A stretch of DNA of 64,000 bases. Source: Cryobacterium shii. GTDB lineage: Bacteria; Actinomycetota; Actinomycetes; Actinomycetales; Microbacteriaceae. The stretch spans positions 37,849 through 101,848 of the forward strand of contig NZ_SOFY01000009.1 in assembly GCF_004402595.1 (NCBI RefSeq), in the 5' to 3' direction. The position numbers were made by a program, and so were the translations under genes. The notes under the pieces were generated by a model, which was given only the letters and a program-made list of their open reading frames with translations, was not told the DNA's origin and did no database searches. Below, in pieces: positions 8,888 to 17,543 of the stretch (position 1 is its first letter; every line of letters begins with the position of its first letter).

Positions 8888-9226
8888 ATGAAGCGCATTT
8901 TCCATCCCGGCGGCTCTGTCCTCACCGGAAGCGAACTCGCGGATGCCGTGATGCATTACGCGGAGGCCTTGAGTTCACGCGGGCAGGTCGACGTCATCGA
9001 CATCCCGGTCGCGGATGAGACTGGACTGCCCGGTCGTGCCCAGTTCCTGATTGGCGCATCCAGCCAGCTCGTCTGTGTCACTGCCGACGCCGTGGACCAG
9101 GAGCTGGTGGAATCGGCGAAGTCCGATGACCTGCGCCGCAAAGCGCTGTCCGGCACGGCGAGCGGTCGGGTTTCGTGGACCGGGGACGGGCTTGATTCGC
9201 CGCAATTCGACGAGTTCGAATACTGA
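8888..9226 (+). CDS. Hypothetical protein in the stress block
   Basis: A 112-residue protein that I do not recognise. It has no membrane segment and no cysteine or signal peptide. The first half predicts alternating strands and helices (VDVIDIPVAD, AQFLIGASSQLVCV), and the C-terminal 25 residues look flexible and end in the acidic FDEFEY. It lies between the GAF-ANTAR pair and a universal stress protein gene, all on the plus strand. The start has a weak ribosome site (GAGGTCACC). A stress-related role is suggested only by context. Confidence 0.65.
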   Translation: MKRIFHPGGSVLTGSELADAVMHYAEALSSRGQVDVIDIPVADETGLPGRAQFLIGASSQLVCVTADAVDQELVESAKSDDLRRKALSGTASGRVSWTGDGLDSPQFDEFEY

Positions 9227-9256
9227 CGGTCTGCTGCAGCGGCCCGCGGGATGACC

Positions 9257-9271
9257 GGGACTTTCGGCCCT
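9257..9271. promoter_or_regulatory. DosR/DevR-type box upstream of a universal stress gene
   Basis: GGGACTTTCGGCCCT, which fits the GGGAC...GNCCC pattern of DosR-regulated promoters. It lies 58 bp upstream of the universal stress protein start at 9330. A near-identical element occurs in inverted orientation at 11997-12011. A DevR-like regulator with the matching recognition helix is encoded at 13751. Confidence 0.6.
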
Positions 9272-9329
9272 GTCAGGCTCGGTTCTGACCCGACACCATT
9301 GAGGCCGGTGCACGGGAATGGAGAAGATC

Positions 9330-10175
9330 ATGGACGAACGCGTTGTGGTCGGGATGAGCGGCAAGCCGTCGGACCGGGATGCCCTGCACTGGGCCCTCGA
9401 CTACGCGCGCCCGAGACGGTTCGCAGTCGAGCTGGTTCACGTCGTCGACGAGAACTGGGCGAGTCTGGCCGCCGGGTACGAGCACACCGCGCGGGAGCAG
9501 GCTGAACGCAACCTCGCCCGGGAGATCGCGGATGCGGCACCCCTGGCGCCGGAGCTGAAGCTCCACGCGACCGTGCTCACAGGTTCGCAGGCCGGGGCGC
9601 TGGCCGACCGGGCAGAAGGCGCTGCACTGCTGGTGATCGGCTCACATGCGCTCGGGCGCTTTCGGGACTATGTCTTCAGCACCCGTTCCGCGCAGATCGC
9701 GGCCCGTGCCCCCGGCTCCGTCGTCATCGTTCCCGAACGAAGTAACCGGGACGGCACCGGGGTCGTTGTCGGCGTCGACGGCTCCGAGGCCTCGCTTGCG
9801 GCCGTCCAGTTCGCCGCCGAGCAGGCGGACCGTCTGGGGCAGCGCCTGACCGCCGTGTACTGCTGGAGCGTGCCCGCTCCGTGGACCGAGGAGGGCGCCA
9901 TGATCGACTGGCCGATGCAACCGGATGACGCCGACCGGCTGGTCCTCTCCGAAGCGGTCGCAGGACTGGCCGAACGCTACCCCGACCTGCAGTTAGACCT
10001 TCGGCTGGACCTGGGTCTGCCGGTCGATGCGCTCGTCACGGCCGCGACCGGTGCGAGCCTGCTCGTCGTGGGCAACCATTCCCGGAACGGATTCGCCCGC
10101 TTCTGGCTGGGTTCGGTCAGCCACGTGATCGTGCTGACCATGCCCTGCCCGGTGGCCGTGATCCGGAGCGTGTGA
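9330..10175 (+). CDS. Universal stress protein, double domain
   Basis: A 281-residue protein of two tandem UspA folds (about 1-140 and 145-281). Both domains carry the ATP-binding glycine pattern: IGSHALGRFRDYVFST in the first and VGNHSRNGFARFWLGS in the second. I begin at the ATG at 9330, after GGAGA; an in-frame ATG lies 12 bp earlier. A DosR-type box sits 58 bp upstream, so induction by the neighbouring DevR-like regulator is likely. It is the first of three such proteins in the block. It contains one TTA codon. Confidence 0.9.
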   Translation: MDERVVVGMSGKPSDRDALHWALDYARPRRFAVELVHVVDENWASLAAGYEHTAREQAERNLAREIADAAPLAPELKLHATVLTGSQAGALADRAEGAALLVIGSHALGRFRDYVFSTRSAQIAARAPGSVVIVPERSNRDGTGVVVGVDGSEASLAAVQFAAEQADRLGQRLTAVYCWSVPAPWTEEGAMIDWPMQPDDADRLVLSEAVAGLAERYPDLQLDLRLDLGLPVDALVTAATGASLLVVGNHSRNGFARFWLGSVSHVIVLTMPCPVAVIRSV

Positions 10176-10205
10176 CCCGCAGCGAGTGACGTCCGGGGCC
10201 GGGGC

Positions 10206-11036
10206 TCAGGCGGGCCTGGCGATAAGGATGGGAACGTTGATGTTCATGAGCACGTCGTGGGTGACCGATCCGATCACCGACTGTGTCGCCCCTCGCGGGT
10301 GGGACACGCCGACCACGATCAGGGACGCGCCCGCGCCCGCATCCAGCAGGGCTTCCGCGGGGTCGCGGTTCACCAGGCGCCGGCGAACGACCACGCCCGG
10401 CGCGGTGGCGCTCGCGACCGCGGCCGCCTCGCTGAGGAGCAGGTGCGCGGCGTCGGCGCTCTCGGGCAGCTCAGGCGACGCCTTCCCCGTGCAAAGTGTC
10501 GGCGGCGCGTGCACCAGGATGAGCTCCTGGCCGAGCCGGTCGGCTTCGCGGGCGCCTCGGATGACGGCCGACGTCGAACCCTCGAACCGGTCCACCCCGA
10601 CGACAACCCCGCGCCGGGTGTCGAACGTCGTGTCCGGGATGACTGCCACCGTGCACGGCGCAGCGGCCGCGATCTGCACGCTGCGGGATCCGAGCACGCG
10701 CCCCCGCAGGAACCCGGTCTTGTGGGTGCCCACGATGAGGGTGTCGTCGGCCAGCGGAAGGGCGGCAAGGGTCCAGGACGGCGCGCCGTGCAGGATGATG
10801 GCGCCGATGTCGAGCCTGGGGTGAGCCTTCTTCGCCAGGGCGAGCTCCTCGGCCAGCAGGGCACTGGCGTGTCGCTCCGCATCCTGCGCATAGGACGGGC
10901 CGAGAAGGCCCCACTCGTCGTCGACGACGTTGACCAGGACCGCCGGAGAATCGTCCTCGGCTGCCCGGGACAGTCCCCAGCTGATCGCAGCTCGGCTCGG
11001 CTCGGAGCCGTCTGCCCCGATGTAGTAGGTGTTCAC
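10206..11036 (-). CDS. Universal stress protein, double domain
   Basis: A 276-residue tandem UspA protein. The second domain ends with the pattern VGVSHPRGATQSVIGS, a slightly degenerate version of the nucleotide-binding motif; the first has VGTHKTGFLRGRVLGS. Its GTG start overlaps the stop of the upstream stress gene (GTGA, 11033-11036), so the two minus-strand genes are translationally coupled and should respond to the same promoter. It converges on the plus-strand stress gene ending at 10175. Confidence 0.9.
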   Translation of the reverse strand: MNTYYIGADGSEPSRAAISWGLSRAAEDDSPAVLVNVVDDEWGLLGPSYAQDAERHASALLAEELALAKKAHPRLDIGAIILHGAPSWTLAALPLADDTLIVGTHKTGFLRGRVLGSRSVQIAAAAPCTVAVIPDTTFDTRRGVVVGVDRFEGSTSAVIRGAREADRLGQELILVHAPPTLCTGKASPELPESADAAHLLLSEAAAVASATAPGVVVRRRLVNRDPAEALLDAGAGASLIVVGVSHPRGATQSVIGSVTHDVLMNINVPILIARPA

Positions 11037-11938
11037 TGTGCATCCTTTCCGGTCGCCTGGTCGCGGTCACCCGCGTCGTCGGGGCGAGGAACGACCGCGA
11101 CCGGGCAGGGCAGATTGAGTAGGACGTCGTGACTGACCGATCCGAGGAAGAGGGAGCCGACGGCGCCGCGGCCGTGAGTGCCCACCACGATCAGGGAGGC
11201 GTCCCGGGAAGCCTCCACGAGAACAAACGCCGGCAGGCCCTGTTCCAGGACTTCGGTGACCTGGAGGTCGGGGTTGGCTGCCCGGACCCGCTCTGCGCGT
11301 TCGGCGAGGATCTCGGCGTGCGCCTGCCGCAACTCGTCATAGGGAATCACGGCCCCGAATTCGACCGCCACCGTGGCCGGGATCGTCCAGGCATGCACGA
11401 TGCTGAGCGGGCGGCCGAAGTGAGCGGCCTCGCGGGCGGCGAAGTCCAAGGCCCCGGCTGCCAACGCATCGTCTTCCAGTCCGACCACGACGGGCCCGGT
11501 TCGTGGCGCCCATACCGCGGGGACGACGATGACGGGGCACTTCGCATGGGCGGTGAGGCGCAACGGAAGGGTCCCGTAGACCGCTCCGGCGAGCACCCCC
11601 GTCTTGTTGGTGCCGATGACGAGGAGGTCCGCGGCGGCGGACGCCCGGACGAGTTCATCGGTGGGGACCCCGTGGCGGATGTACCCGGTCTTGCGGCAGT
11701 TCGGTGCGGCCTGGTCGACCCGGCGGATGGCTTCGGCGAGTGCGCGTTCGTAGGCGGGCTGGAAGTCATCCTCCGGCCCCCCGGTGGGGGACCAGCCCAT
11801 TTCCACCACCGTCGTCAGTTCGAGGCTCACCGAGGCTGACGGGAGCCGCTCGGCCGCCAGAGCGCGGTCGAGGGCCCACTCGAGGGCGGCCCTGCTGGCG
11901 GGCCCGCCGTCGATGGCGACGATCACTTTTTCGACCAT
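11033..11938 (-). CDS. Universal stress protein, double domain
   Basis: A 301-residue tandem UspA protein with canonical nucleotide motifs in both halves (IGTNKTGVLAGAVYGT and VGTHGRGAVGSLFLGS). The open frame extends upstream, but the domain starts at MVEKVIVAID and the ATG at 11938 has AGGAGG 7 nt ahead. It is the first gene of a two-gene minus-strand operon with the next stress protein. A DosR-type box at 11997-12011 lies about 60 bp upstream, in the gap shared with the divergent histidine kinase gene. Confidence 0.92.
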   Translation of the reverse strand: MVEKVIVAIDGGPASRAALEWALDRALAAERLPSASVSLELTTVVEMGWSPTGGPEDDFQPAYERALAEAIRRVDQAAPNCRKTGYIRHGVPTDELVRASAAADLLVIGTNKTGVLAGAVYGTLPLRLTAHAKCPVIVVPAVWAPRTGPVVVGLEDDALAAGALDFAAREAAHFGRPLSIVHAWTIPATVAVEFGAVIPYDELRQAHAEILAERAERVRAANPDLQVTEVLEQGLPAFVLVEASRDASLIVVGTHGRGAVGSLFLGSVSHDVLLNLPCPVAVVPRPDDAGDRDQATGKDAQ

Positions 11939-11996
11939 GGCTGGCCTCCTTCCCTCGCGTCCCCCCTCACGGTGACAGCGTCGGGAGGCGCCGAAA

Positions 11997-12011
11997 AGGG
12001 GCGAAGGTCCC
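11997..12011. promoter_or_regulatory. DosR/DevR-type box between divergent stress operon and devSR-like operon
   Basis: On the minus strand this reads GGGACCTTCGCCCCT and differs at two positions from the box at 9257-9271. It lies 59 bp upstream of the universal stress operon and 46 bp upstream of the kinase gene. It could therefore serve both, including autoregulation of the two-component system. Confidence 0.6.
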
Positions 12012-12056
12012 ACGCGAGTAGAATCCCCGGCATCAGACCGAGAGCGGAGCCAGGCC

Positions 12057-13754
12057 ATGCCCCAGCACGAGATCACAGCCCCGGTTGCCACCCCGTTCAC
12101 GCGGCCCGAACCCTCGGCGAATCAGTCGGATGCGCGCCTGCGCCGCCTCCTCCTGGCCAGCCAGGCGATTGTGGGCCAGCTCGATCTTCTCTCCGTGCAG
12201 CGGCGCATCGTGGAGGCGGCGGTCGACCTGTGCCCGGCGCTGTTCGGGGCGCTCGCGACCACCGCCGACAACGGCCGTCTCGAGCCGAGCGTCCAGGTCG
12301 GGGCATCCGCGGATGCCGCCGTTGCGGGGGGCGCGTGGGCCGAGGTCCTCGGGCTGCTGGGCACCCTCGCCGATGACCCGGTTCCGCTTCGGCTGAGCCG
12401 ATGGCAGGCCAAACCGCGTCCGGCTGGTTTCGAGGGTGAGGACCCGCCGATGCAGAGTCTCCTGGCCGTCCCGGTGCGGGTGCGCGGCGAGGTCTCGGGC
12501 ATCCTGTATCTGATCGGCAGGGTGCCGGGAGCATTCGACCAGGAAGACGAGGACCTGTTGTGTGCCTTGGCGGCGACCGCGGGCATCGCGATCGACAATG
12601 CCCGGCTGTTCGAGGAGACCCAGCGGCGTCAGCGCTGGTCGGCCGCGTCGGCCGGGGTCAGCGCTGCCCTCCTGACCGATCGCTCGGACGATACCCTGGC
12701 CCTCCTGGCCGACCGATTCGCGCAGACGGCGGATGCGCAACTGGTGTGCGTCGTCGTCCCCGATGGAATCGACCCCGGCGCGGATGCTTCCCTGGTCGTC
12801 GCCACCGCCAGGGGGCCGCTCGCGCAGCAGGCCGCCGGCCTCATCTTCCCTGTCGCCGGGAGCCTGTGCGGGCGGGTATTCTCCGGCGGCCAGCCGCTCC
12901 TGGTCGACGGCGGGGACGGCGTCAGGCCGGGCCCGGACTCCGCCCTGATCTGCGGGTCCACCATGGTCATCCCTCTGGGAGCGGGAGTCCCGCACGGGGT
13001 CCTGACGGCCTCGCGTCCCCTCGGAGCGGCCCGGTTCACCGCCTCGGACCTCGTGATGGCCTCGGACTTCGCGGAGCAGGCGAGTGTGGCGCTGGAACTC
13101 TCCCTGGGCCGGGCCGATCGGGCCCGGCTGGCGGTGCTGGAGGACCGCGGCAGGATCGCCCGGGACCTGCACGACCTCGTCATCCAAAGGGTCTTCGCCG
13201 CCGGGATGTCGATTCAGGCCATTGGCGGGGAGATAACCGACCGGGCGCTGCGCCTGAGGCTCGACGAGGAGGTGCAGGCCCTGGACGCTGCCATCGTCGA
13301 GATCCGCACGGCCATTTTCGCCCTGACCCTGCCGGCGCACCCCGACCGGCCGTCCCTGCGACATCGCGTCATCGACCTGCTGACCGAACTCGGGCCCCTG
13401 TTCGAGCAGCCTCCACGAGTCGTTTTCTCCGGCCCGATCGACCTGGTCACGCCGGCCGACCTGGCCGACGACCTCGTCGCCGTGATCCGCGAGGGGCTGA
13501 CCAACGTGGTTAGGCACGCCCGGGCCGGCGAAACGGTTGTGAGCCTGACCGTGGTCGCCGACTCGATCACGATCGAAATCAGTGACGACGGCGTGGGCAG
13601 GGCGAAGGCCGCGCACTCCGGCGGAATCGACAACCTGGCGGCACGGGCAGGACGATGGCAGGGAAATTTCACCCTCGACGACCGGGCGCCCCGGGGCACA
13701 CGGCTGCGCTGGGCGGCCAGCCTGGTCGGTGCATCCGTCACGGCACGCCGATGA
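12057..13754 (+). CDS. DevS/DosS-like sensor histidine kinase without the heme histidine
   Basis: A 565-residue cytoplasmic kinase: GAF domain 1 (about 30-185), GAF domain 2 (about 205-350), HisKA_3 with phospho-acceptor His372 in RDLHD, and an HATPase domain with N483 and the DDGVG box near 510. The architecture and many motifs match mycobacterial DevS. In DevS the heme ligand is the His before PPM (His149); here the equivalent segment is GFEGEDPPM, so the position is Asp129. The distal-side LYL tyrosine is kept (Tyr151). The gene overlaps the response regulator by ATGA. What it senses is therefore unclear. Confidence 0.9.
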   Translation: MPQHEITAPVATPFTRPEPSANQSDARLRRLLLASQAIVGQLDLLSVQRRIVEAAVDLCPALFGALATTADNGRLEPSVQVGASADAAVAGGAWAEVLGLLGTLADDPVPLRLSRWQAKPRPAGFEGEDPPMQSLLAVPVRVRGEVSGILYLIGRVPGAFDQEDEDLLCALAATAGIAIDNARLFEETQRRQRWSAASAGVSAALLTDRSDDTLALLADRFAQTADAQLVCVVVPDGIDPGADASLVVATARGPLAQQAAGLIFPVAGSLCGRVFSGGQPLLVDGGDGVRPGPDSALICGSTMVIPLGAGVPHGVLTASRPLGAARFTASDLVMASDFAEQASVALELSLGRADRARLAVLEDRGRIARDLHDLVIQRVFAAGMSIQAIGGEITDRALRLRLDEEVQALDAAIVEIRTAIFALTLPAHPDRPSLRHRVIDLLTELGPLFEQPPRVVFSGPIDLVTPADLADDLVAVIREGLTNVVRHARAGETVVSLTVVADSITIEISDDGVGRAKAAHSGGIDNLAARAGRWQGNFTLDDRAPRGTRLRWAASLVGASVTARR

Positions 13755-14434
13755 CCCGCGTCTTCCTCGTGGACGACCACGAAATCGTCCGGCATGGCCT
13801 CGTGCACCTGATCAACGCGGAAGCGGACCTGGAGGTCGTGGGGGAGGCGTCGACCAGGCGGGAGGCCCTCGCCCGGGTCGCCGCCACCCGGCCGGACGTC
13901 GCGGTCCTCGACGTCCGCCTGCCCGACGGAAGCGGCATCGACGTCTGCCGGGAGATCCTCGCCCGGGACCCGGGCATCCGGTGCCTGATCTTCACCGCCT
14001 TCGACGACGACGAGGCCACCTGCGCCGCGGTGCTGGCGGGGGCTGCAGGGTATGTCCTGAAGAACATCCGCGGTGACCGGCTGATCGACGGCATCCGCCG
14101 GGTGGCCCGCGGGGAGCGGCTGCTCACCGACCTGGCCGCCCGGCGGGTGGCCGAGGTGCTGAGCCTGGCCGAGCCGGACCGGGCCGCGCAGGCACTGACC
14201 CTGCGCGAGCGGCAGGTCCTGGACCTCATTTCGCGGGGGCTCACCAACCGTCAGATCGGCGCCGAGCTGGAGCTGGCCGAGAAAACGGTCAAGAACTATG
14301 TGTCCGCCGTACTCAGCAAGCTCGGGATGCAGCGAAGAACCCAGGCCGCGGTCTTCGGTGCCGATCTGTCCCGGGCCGCGGGCGGTTCCGGCTCTCGAAT
14401 CCACCCCGGGTCTGCCGGTACGCTGGCCCGATGA
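13751..14434 (+). CDS. DevR/DosR-like response regulator, NarL family
   Basis: A 227-residue receiver plus LuxR-type DNA-binding protein. The receiver has the acidic pair in LVDDHE, phospho-acceptor Asp54 in VLDVRLPDG, and Lys104. The C-terminal domain (about 145-205) contains AEKTVKNYVS and LGMxRRTQAAVF, which I recognise as nearly identical to mycobacterial DevR, including the Lys-Thr-Val-Lys-Asn recognition helix. I start at ATG 13751, overlapping the kinase stop (ATGA). The two GGGAC-type boxes at 9257 and 11997 fit its expected binding preference. Confidence 0.9.
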   Translation: MTRVFLVDDHEIVRHGLVHLINAEADLEVVGEASTRREALARVAATRPDVAVLDVRLPDGSGIDVCREILARDPGIRCLIFTAFDDDEATCAAVLAGAAGYVLKNIRGDRLIDGIRRVARGERLLTDLAARRVAEVLSLAEPDRAAQALTLRERQVLDLISRGLTNRQIGAELELAEKTVKNYVSAVLSKLGMQRRTQAAVFGADLSRAAGGSGSRIHPGSAGTLAR

Positions 14435-14934
14435 AGCAGAATCGCGTCACTCCGGCCGTGCCGGGCCCGGGCCAGGAATCGGTCTGGACATACCCCCGGC
14501 CGCCCCGGGCCGAGCCGAGTACCGACCGCGTCGTCGTCACGTTCGGCGGCCAGGTCATCGTCGACACCAGAGATGTGATCCGGGTGCTCGAGACGAGCCA
14601 TCCTCCGGTCTACTACCTGCCTCGATCGGCTTTCCGGCCCGGGAGCCTGGAACCGGCCCCCGGGAACTCGTGGTGCGAGTACAAAGGGCAGGCGTCCTAC
14701 CTCAATGTGGTCACGCCGGGACGGCGGGAGGAATCCGCCGCCTGGACCTACCCGGCGCCGAGGAAGGGGTATGAGGCGCTCCTCGACCGCATTGCCCTCT
14801 ACCCCGGCCGGATGGAGCGGTGCACAGTGAACGGGGAACGGGTGCAGCCGCAGCCGGGAGACTTCTACGGCGGCTGGATCACGTCCCGGGTGGTCGGCCC
14901 GTTCAAGGGGGAGCCCGGCACGCTCGGATGGTGA
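14431..14934 (+). CDS. DUF427 domain protein
   Basis: A 167-residue DUF427 protein, with the family's YYLPR segment near residue 57 and the C-terminal-half motif CEYKGQASYLNV. The enzymatic role of the family is not known to me. The start overlaps the DevR-like stop (ATGA), making it a coupled third gene of the two-component operon. That suggests it acts in, or is expressed with, the same stress response. An EamA-type transporter reading frame starts at or just before its stop codon. Confidence 0.82.
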   Translation: MKQNRVTPAVPGPGQESVWTYPRPPRAEPSTDRVVVTFGGQVIVDTRDVIRVLETSHPPVYYLPRSAFRPGSLEPAPGNSWCEYKGQASYLNVVTPGRREESAAWTYPAPRKGYEALLDRIALYPGRMERCTVNGERVQPQPGDFYGGWITSRVVGPFKGEPGTLGW

Positions 14935-15850
14935 CTGCGGGGCCCCGGATGATCCTGCCGGGCCCCGGCGTGATGCCGATCCTTCTGGCCGCCCTGCTCT
15001 GGGGGACGACCGGAACGGCCGCGCATTTCCTGCCGGATGACCTCAGCCCGCTGGCGACCGGAGCAGCCACGATGGCCGTCGGTGGGGGACTGCTCTGGCT
15101 GCTGTCGGTGCGCGGCGCCCGAGCCGTCCTGAGAGACAGGTCCGTGCGCCGGTGGGCGGGGCCGGCGTCGCCGCCATCGTCGTCTACCCGCTCGCTTTCT
15201 ACAGTTCGATGCACCTGGCCGGGGTGGCCGTCGGAACGGTCGTGTCCCTCGGATCCGCTCCGGTGTTCGCTGCCGGGATCGAGTTCCTGGCCGAACGTCG
15301 TCGGGTCACTCCGCGTTGGGGCCTGTGCACGTTGGCCGCCCTGGCCGGGACAGGCCTGTTGGTGCTCGGCGGCAGCATCGGAGCCGCCGAGGTCTCGGGC
15401 GCCCCGGTCGGCGCGTTGCTGGGTGTGCTGGCCGGGTTCAGCTATGCCCTGTACACCCACGCGTCGCACCAGCTGATCGGGGCGGGACACAGCCCGCGGG
15501 CCACGATGGGTGCGCTGTTCGGCGTGACCGCGGTCTGCCTCGTCCCCGTGCTGCTGGTGACCGGAGCGCCGCTGCTCCAGAGCGCGGGCAGCGCGGGGAT
15601 TGCCGCGTATCTGGCCATCGGGCCGATGTGTGCCGCGTACCTGCTTTTCGGCCACGGCCTGCGTTCGGTCCGGGGCAGCCTCGCCACCAGCATCACGCTG
15701 CTCGAACCGCTCGTCGCCACTGTGCTCGCTGTCCTCGTCGTGGGTGAACGGCTGACCCCGCCCGCCTGGGCCGGCCTCTGCCTGCTGCTGGTGGCGGTGA
15801 CGGCCCTGGTCAGCCTCGACAACCGGGAAAGAATGAGCATTTCTCGCTAG
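14928..15850 (+). pseudogene. EamA/DMT-family transporter, frameshifted
   Basis: A drug/metabolite-type permease of about 300 residues with roughly ten membrane segments, broken by a frameshift. The N-terminal part (first segments, LLAALLWGTTG) reads from 14928 or 14949. The rest (from VAAIVVYPLAF onward) reads in the frame that ends at 15850. The switch point is near 15152-15163, in a GGTGGGCGGGG tract; one added G would restore a single frame. It follows the DUF427 gene with overlap. This is either a real recent mutation or a sequencing error in a G run. Substrate unknown. Confidence 0.75.
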
Positions 15851-15859
15851 AATCGGGTC

Positions 15860-17534
15860 ATGGCCGAGCGGGACGGGGCTGCACGGGGCGAGGGACGACG
15901 GCCCCGACGCCCCTGGTGGCCCCGGCGACGACCTCGCCGGGGCGGTTCGATCTGCCCCCGGCACCGGATCCCCGGACATCGCCGGGCGCGACGTCGACCG
16001 GGAGCTTCCGGAGGACGCGGACGACGTGGTCAGCGGCGTCCCCGGCCCGATCCCGAGTCCGCGGGTGGCGGAGAGGGAGTCGGTGATCCCTGATGCGGGC
16101 CTCCGGGCACCCCCCCGGTGCGCCGCATCGAACACAGCGGCACGGAGCCGGTTCCGGTGACGAACCGGGTCGGGCACCCCACACGGATGTTCCGCCTCTG
16201 GTTCGCCGTGACGGCATCCGTGGTCAGCGTGGCGCTGGGGGCCCGGCTGATTGCGCTCGGACTCAATGTCCTCGAAGCGGCGGTGTCCGCTCTTCTCGGA
16301 ATCGCCCTGTCGTTCATCCCGGTAGGCCTCGGCACCCTGGCCGGCAAGCGGACCGGGCAACCGGCGATGGTCCTGTCCCGGGCCACGTTCGGCCTGGTCG
16401 GGAACGTGGTGCCCACCGCTCTGGTCGTCCTGATGAGAGTCGTGTAGGGGGCGCTGCTCGCGGCCGCGGCCGGGCAGGCGATCGGCACGGTTGCGGCGGC
16501 GGCAGGGCGCGACGCACCCGGGTACGGCACCGTCCCGGCTCTGGTCGGCGCAGTCGCCGTCACCGTGGCCGCGGCCGCTGTCGCCGTTTTCGGTTACGGG
16601 TTGCGCTACCTCGTCCACGGTCCTGCTCGCCCTGGCGATGATCATGACCGCCGGGCTGATCGATCCCGGACCCGCCCTGGCCGACTCGACCGGGATCGGA
16701 CTCGGCGCGCTCACCGGCACGATCCTCGTCTTCGCCTATTTCGGGCTGGCCTGGGCGACCAGCAGCGCAGATCTGGCCCGGTACCAGAGAGAGGACTCGC
16801 CCGGTCGGACCTCGATGCTGTGGGCGAACCTCGGGCTGGGCCTGCCGGCCCTGGTCCTGATCTGTTTCGGGGCGGTGCTGGCCGCATCGCACCCCGCACA
16901 GGCCGCCGCTTTCGCGATCGATCCGGTCGGCAGTCTGGCCCGAATCCTCCCGGGTTGGACCGGGATCCCCCTGCTACTCGTCGGCACGCTCACCCTGCTG
17001 TCGGCGATCAACCTCAATCTGTACTCGGGCGGTCTCGCCGTCACCGCCGCGGACAGCAGGATCACCCGGCCCGTCGGCGTGCTGCTCGCCGCGCTGGGAA
17101 CAGCGATACTCGTCGTGCTGATCCTCGTCAGCCGAACGGGCCTGGCCGACGCCTCCCTGGCCCTGCCGGTGACGCTGGCCGTGCCCGTCGCGGCCTGGAC
17201 CGGCCTGTTCTGCGCGGAGGTGGTGATTCGGCGGAGCCCGCTCGACACCAGGAGCCTGCTTCATCGCGGCGGTCGCTATGCGGACTGGCGCTGGGTCAAC
17301 GTGGGTGCTCTCGCCGTGATCACGGTCGTCGGCTACGGACTGATCGAGTCCGGCCCGGGATGGCTGGCCTGGCAGGGCTTCCTCCTCGCCTGGGCCGGCA
17401 TCGATCCTCACGGCGGCCTGGCGGCGACCGCGCTCGGCGTGCTCGTCGCACTCGTGCTGGGCCTGATCACACCGCCGGTCCTGGGCATTCCGGCGATCCG
17501 GCGGCAGGAAGCCGCGCCGTCCGGTCACCGGTAA
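15860..17534 (+). pseudogene. NCS1-family (cytosine/purine permease-like) transporter, degraded
   Basis: Remains of a nucleobase-cation symporter 1 permease. RIEHSGTEPVP and the AMVLSRATFG segment mark the N-terminal third, and hydrophobic segments continue to 17534. I see three lesions: a frame change at a seven-C run near 16108-16114, an in-frame TAG at 16445-16447 where TGG (Trp) would fit, and a second frame change near 16605 where one C appears extra. The N-terminal 80 codons are poorly defined. With a nonsense codon as well as indels, true decay is more likely than for the adjacent EamA gene. Confidence 0.7.
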
Positions 17535-17543
17535 GCTGACGGG

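Noticed and set aside
14903..16720. 605-codon minus-strand open frame over the broken transporters
   Set aside because: Low-complexity Arg/Pro/Gly/Asp composition; the plus strand shows clear membrane-protein remains of EamA and NCS1 genes.
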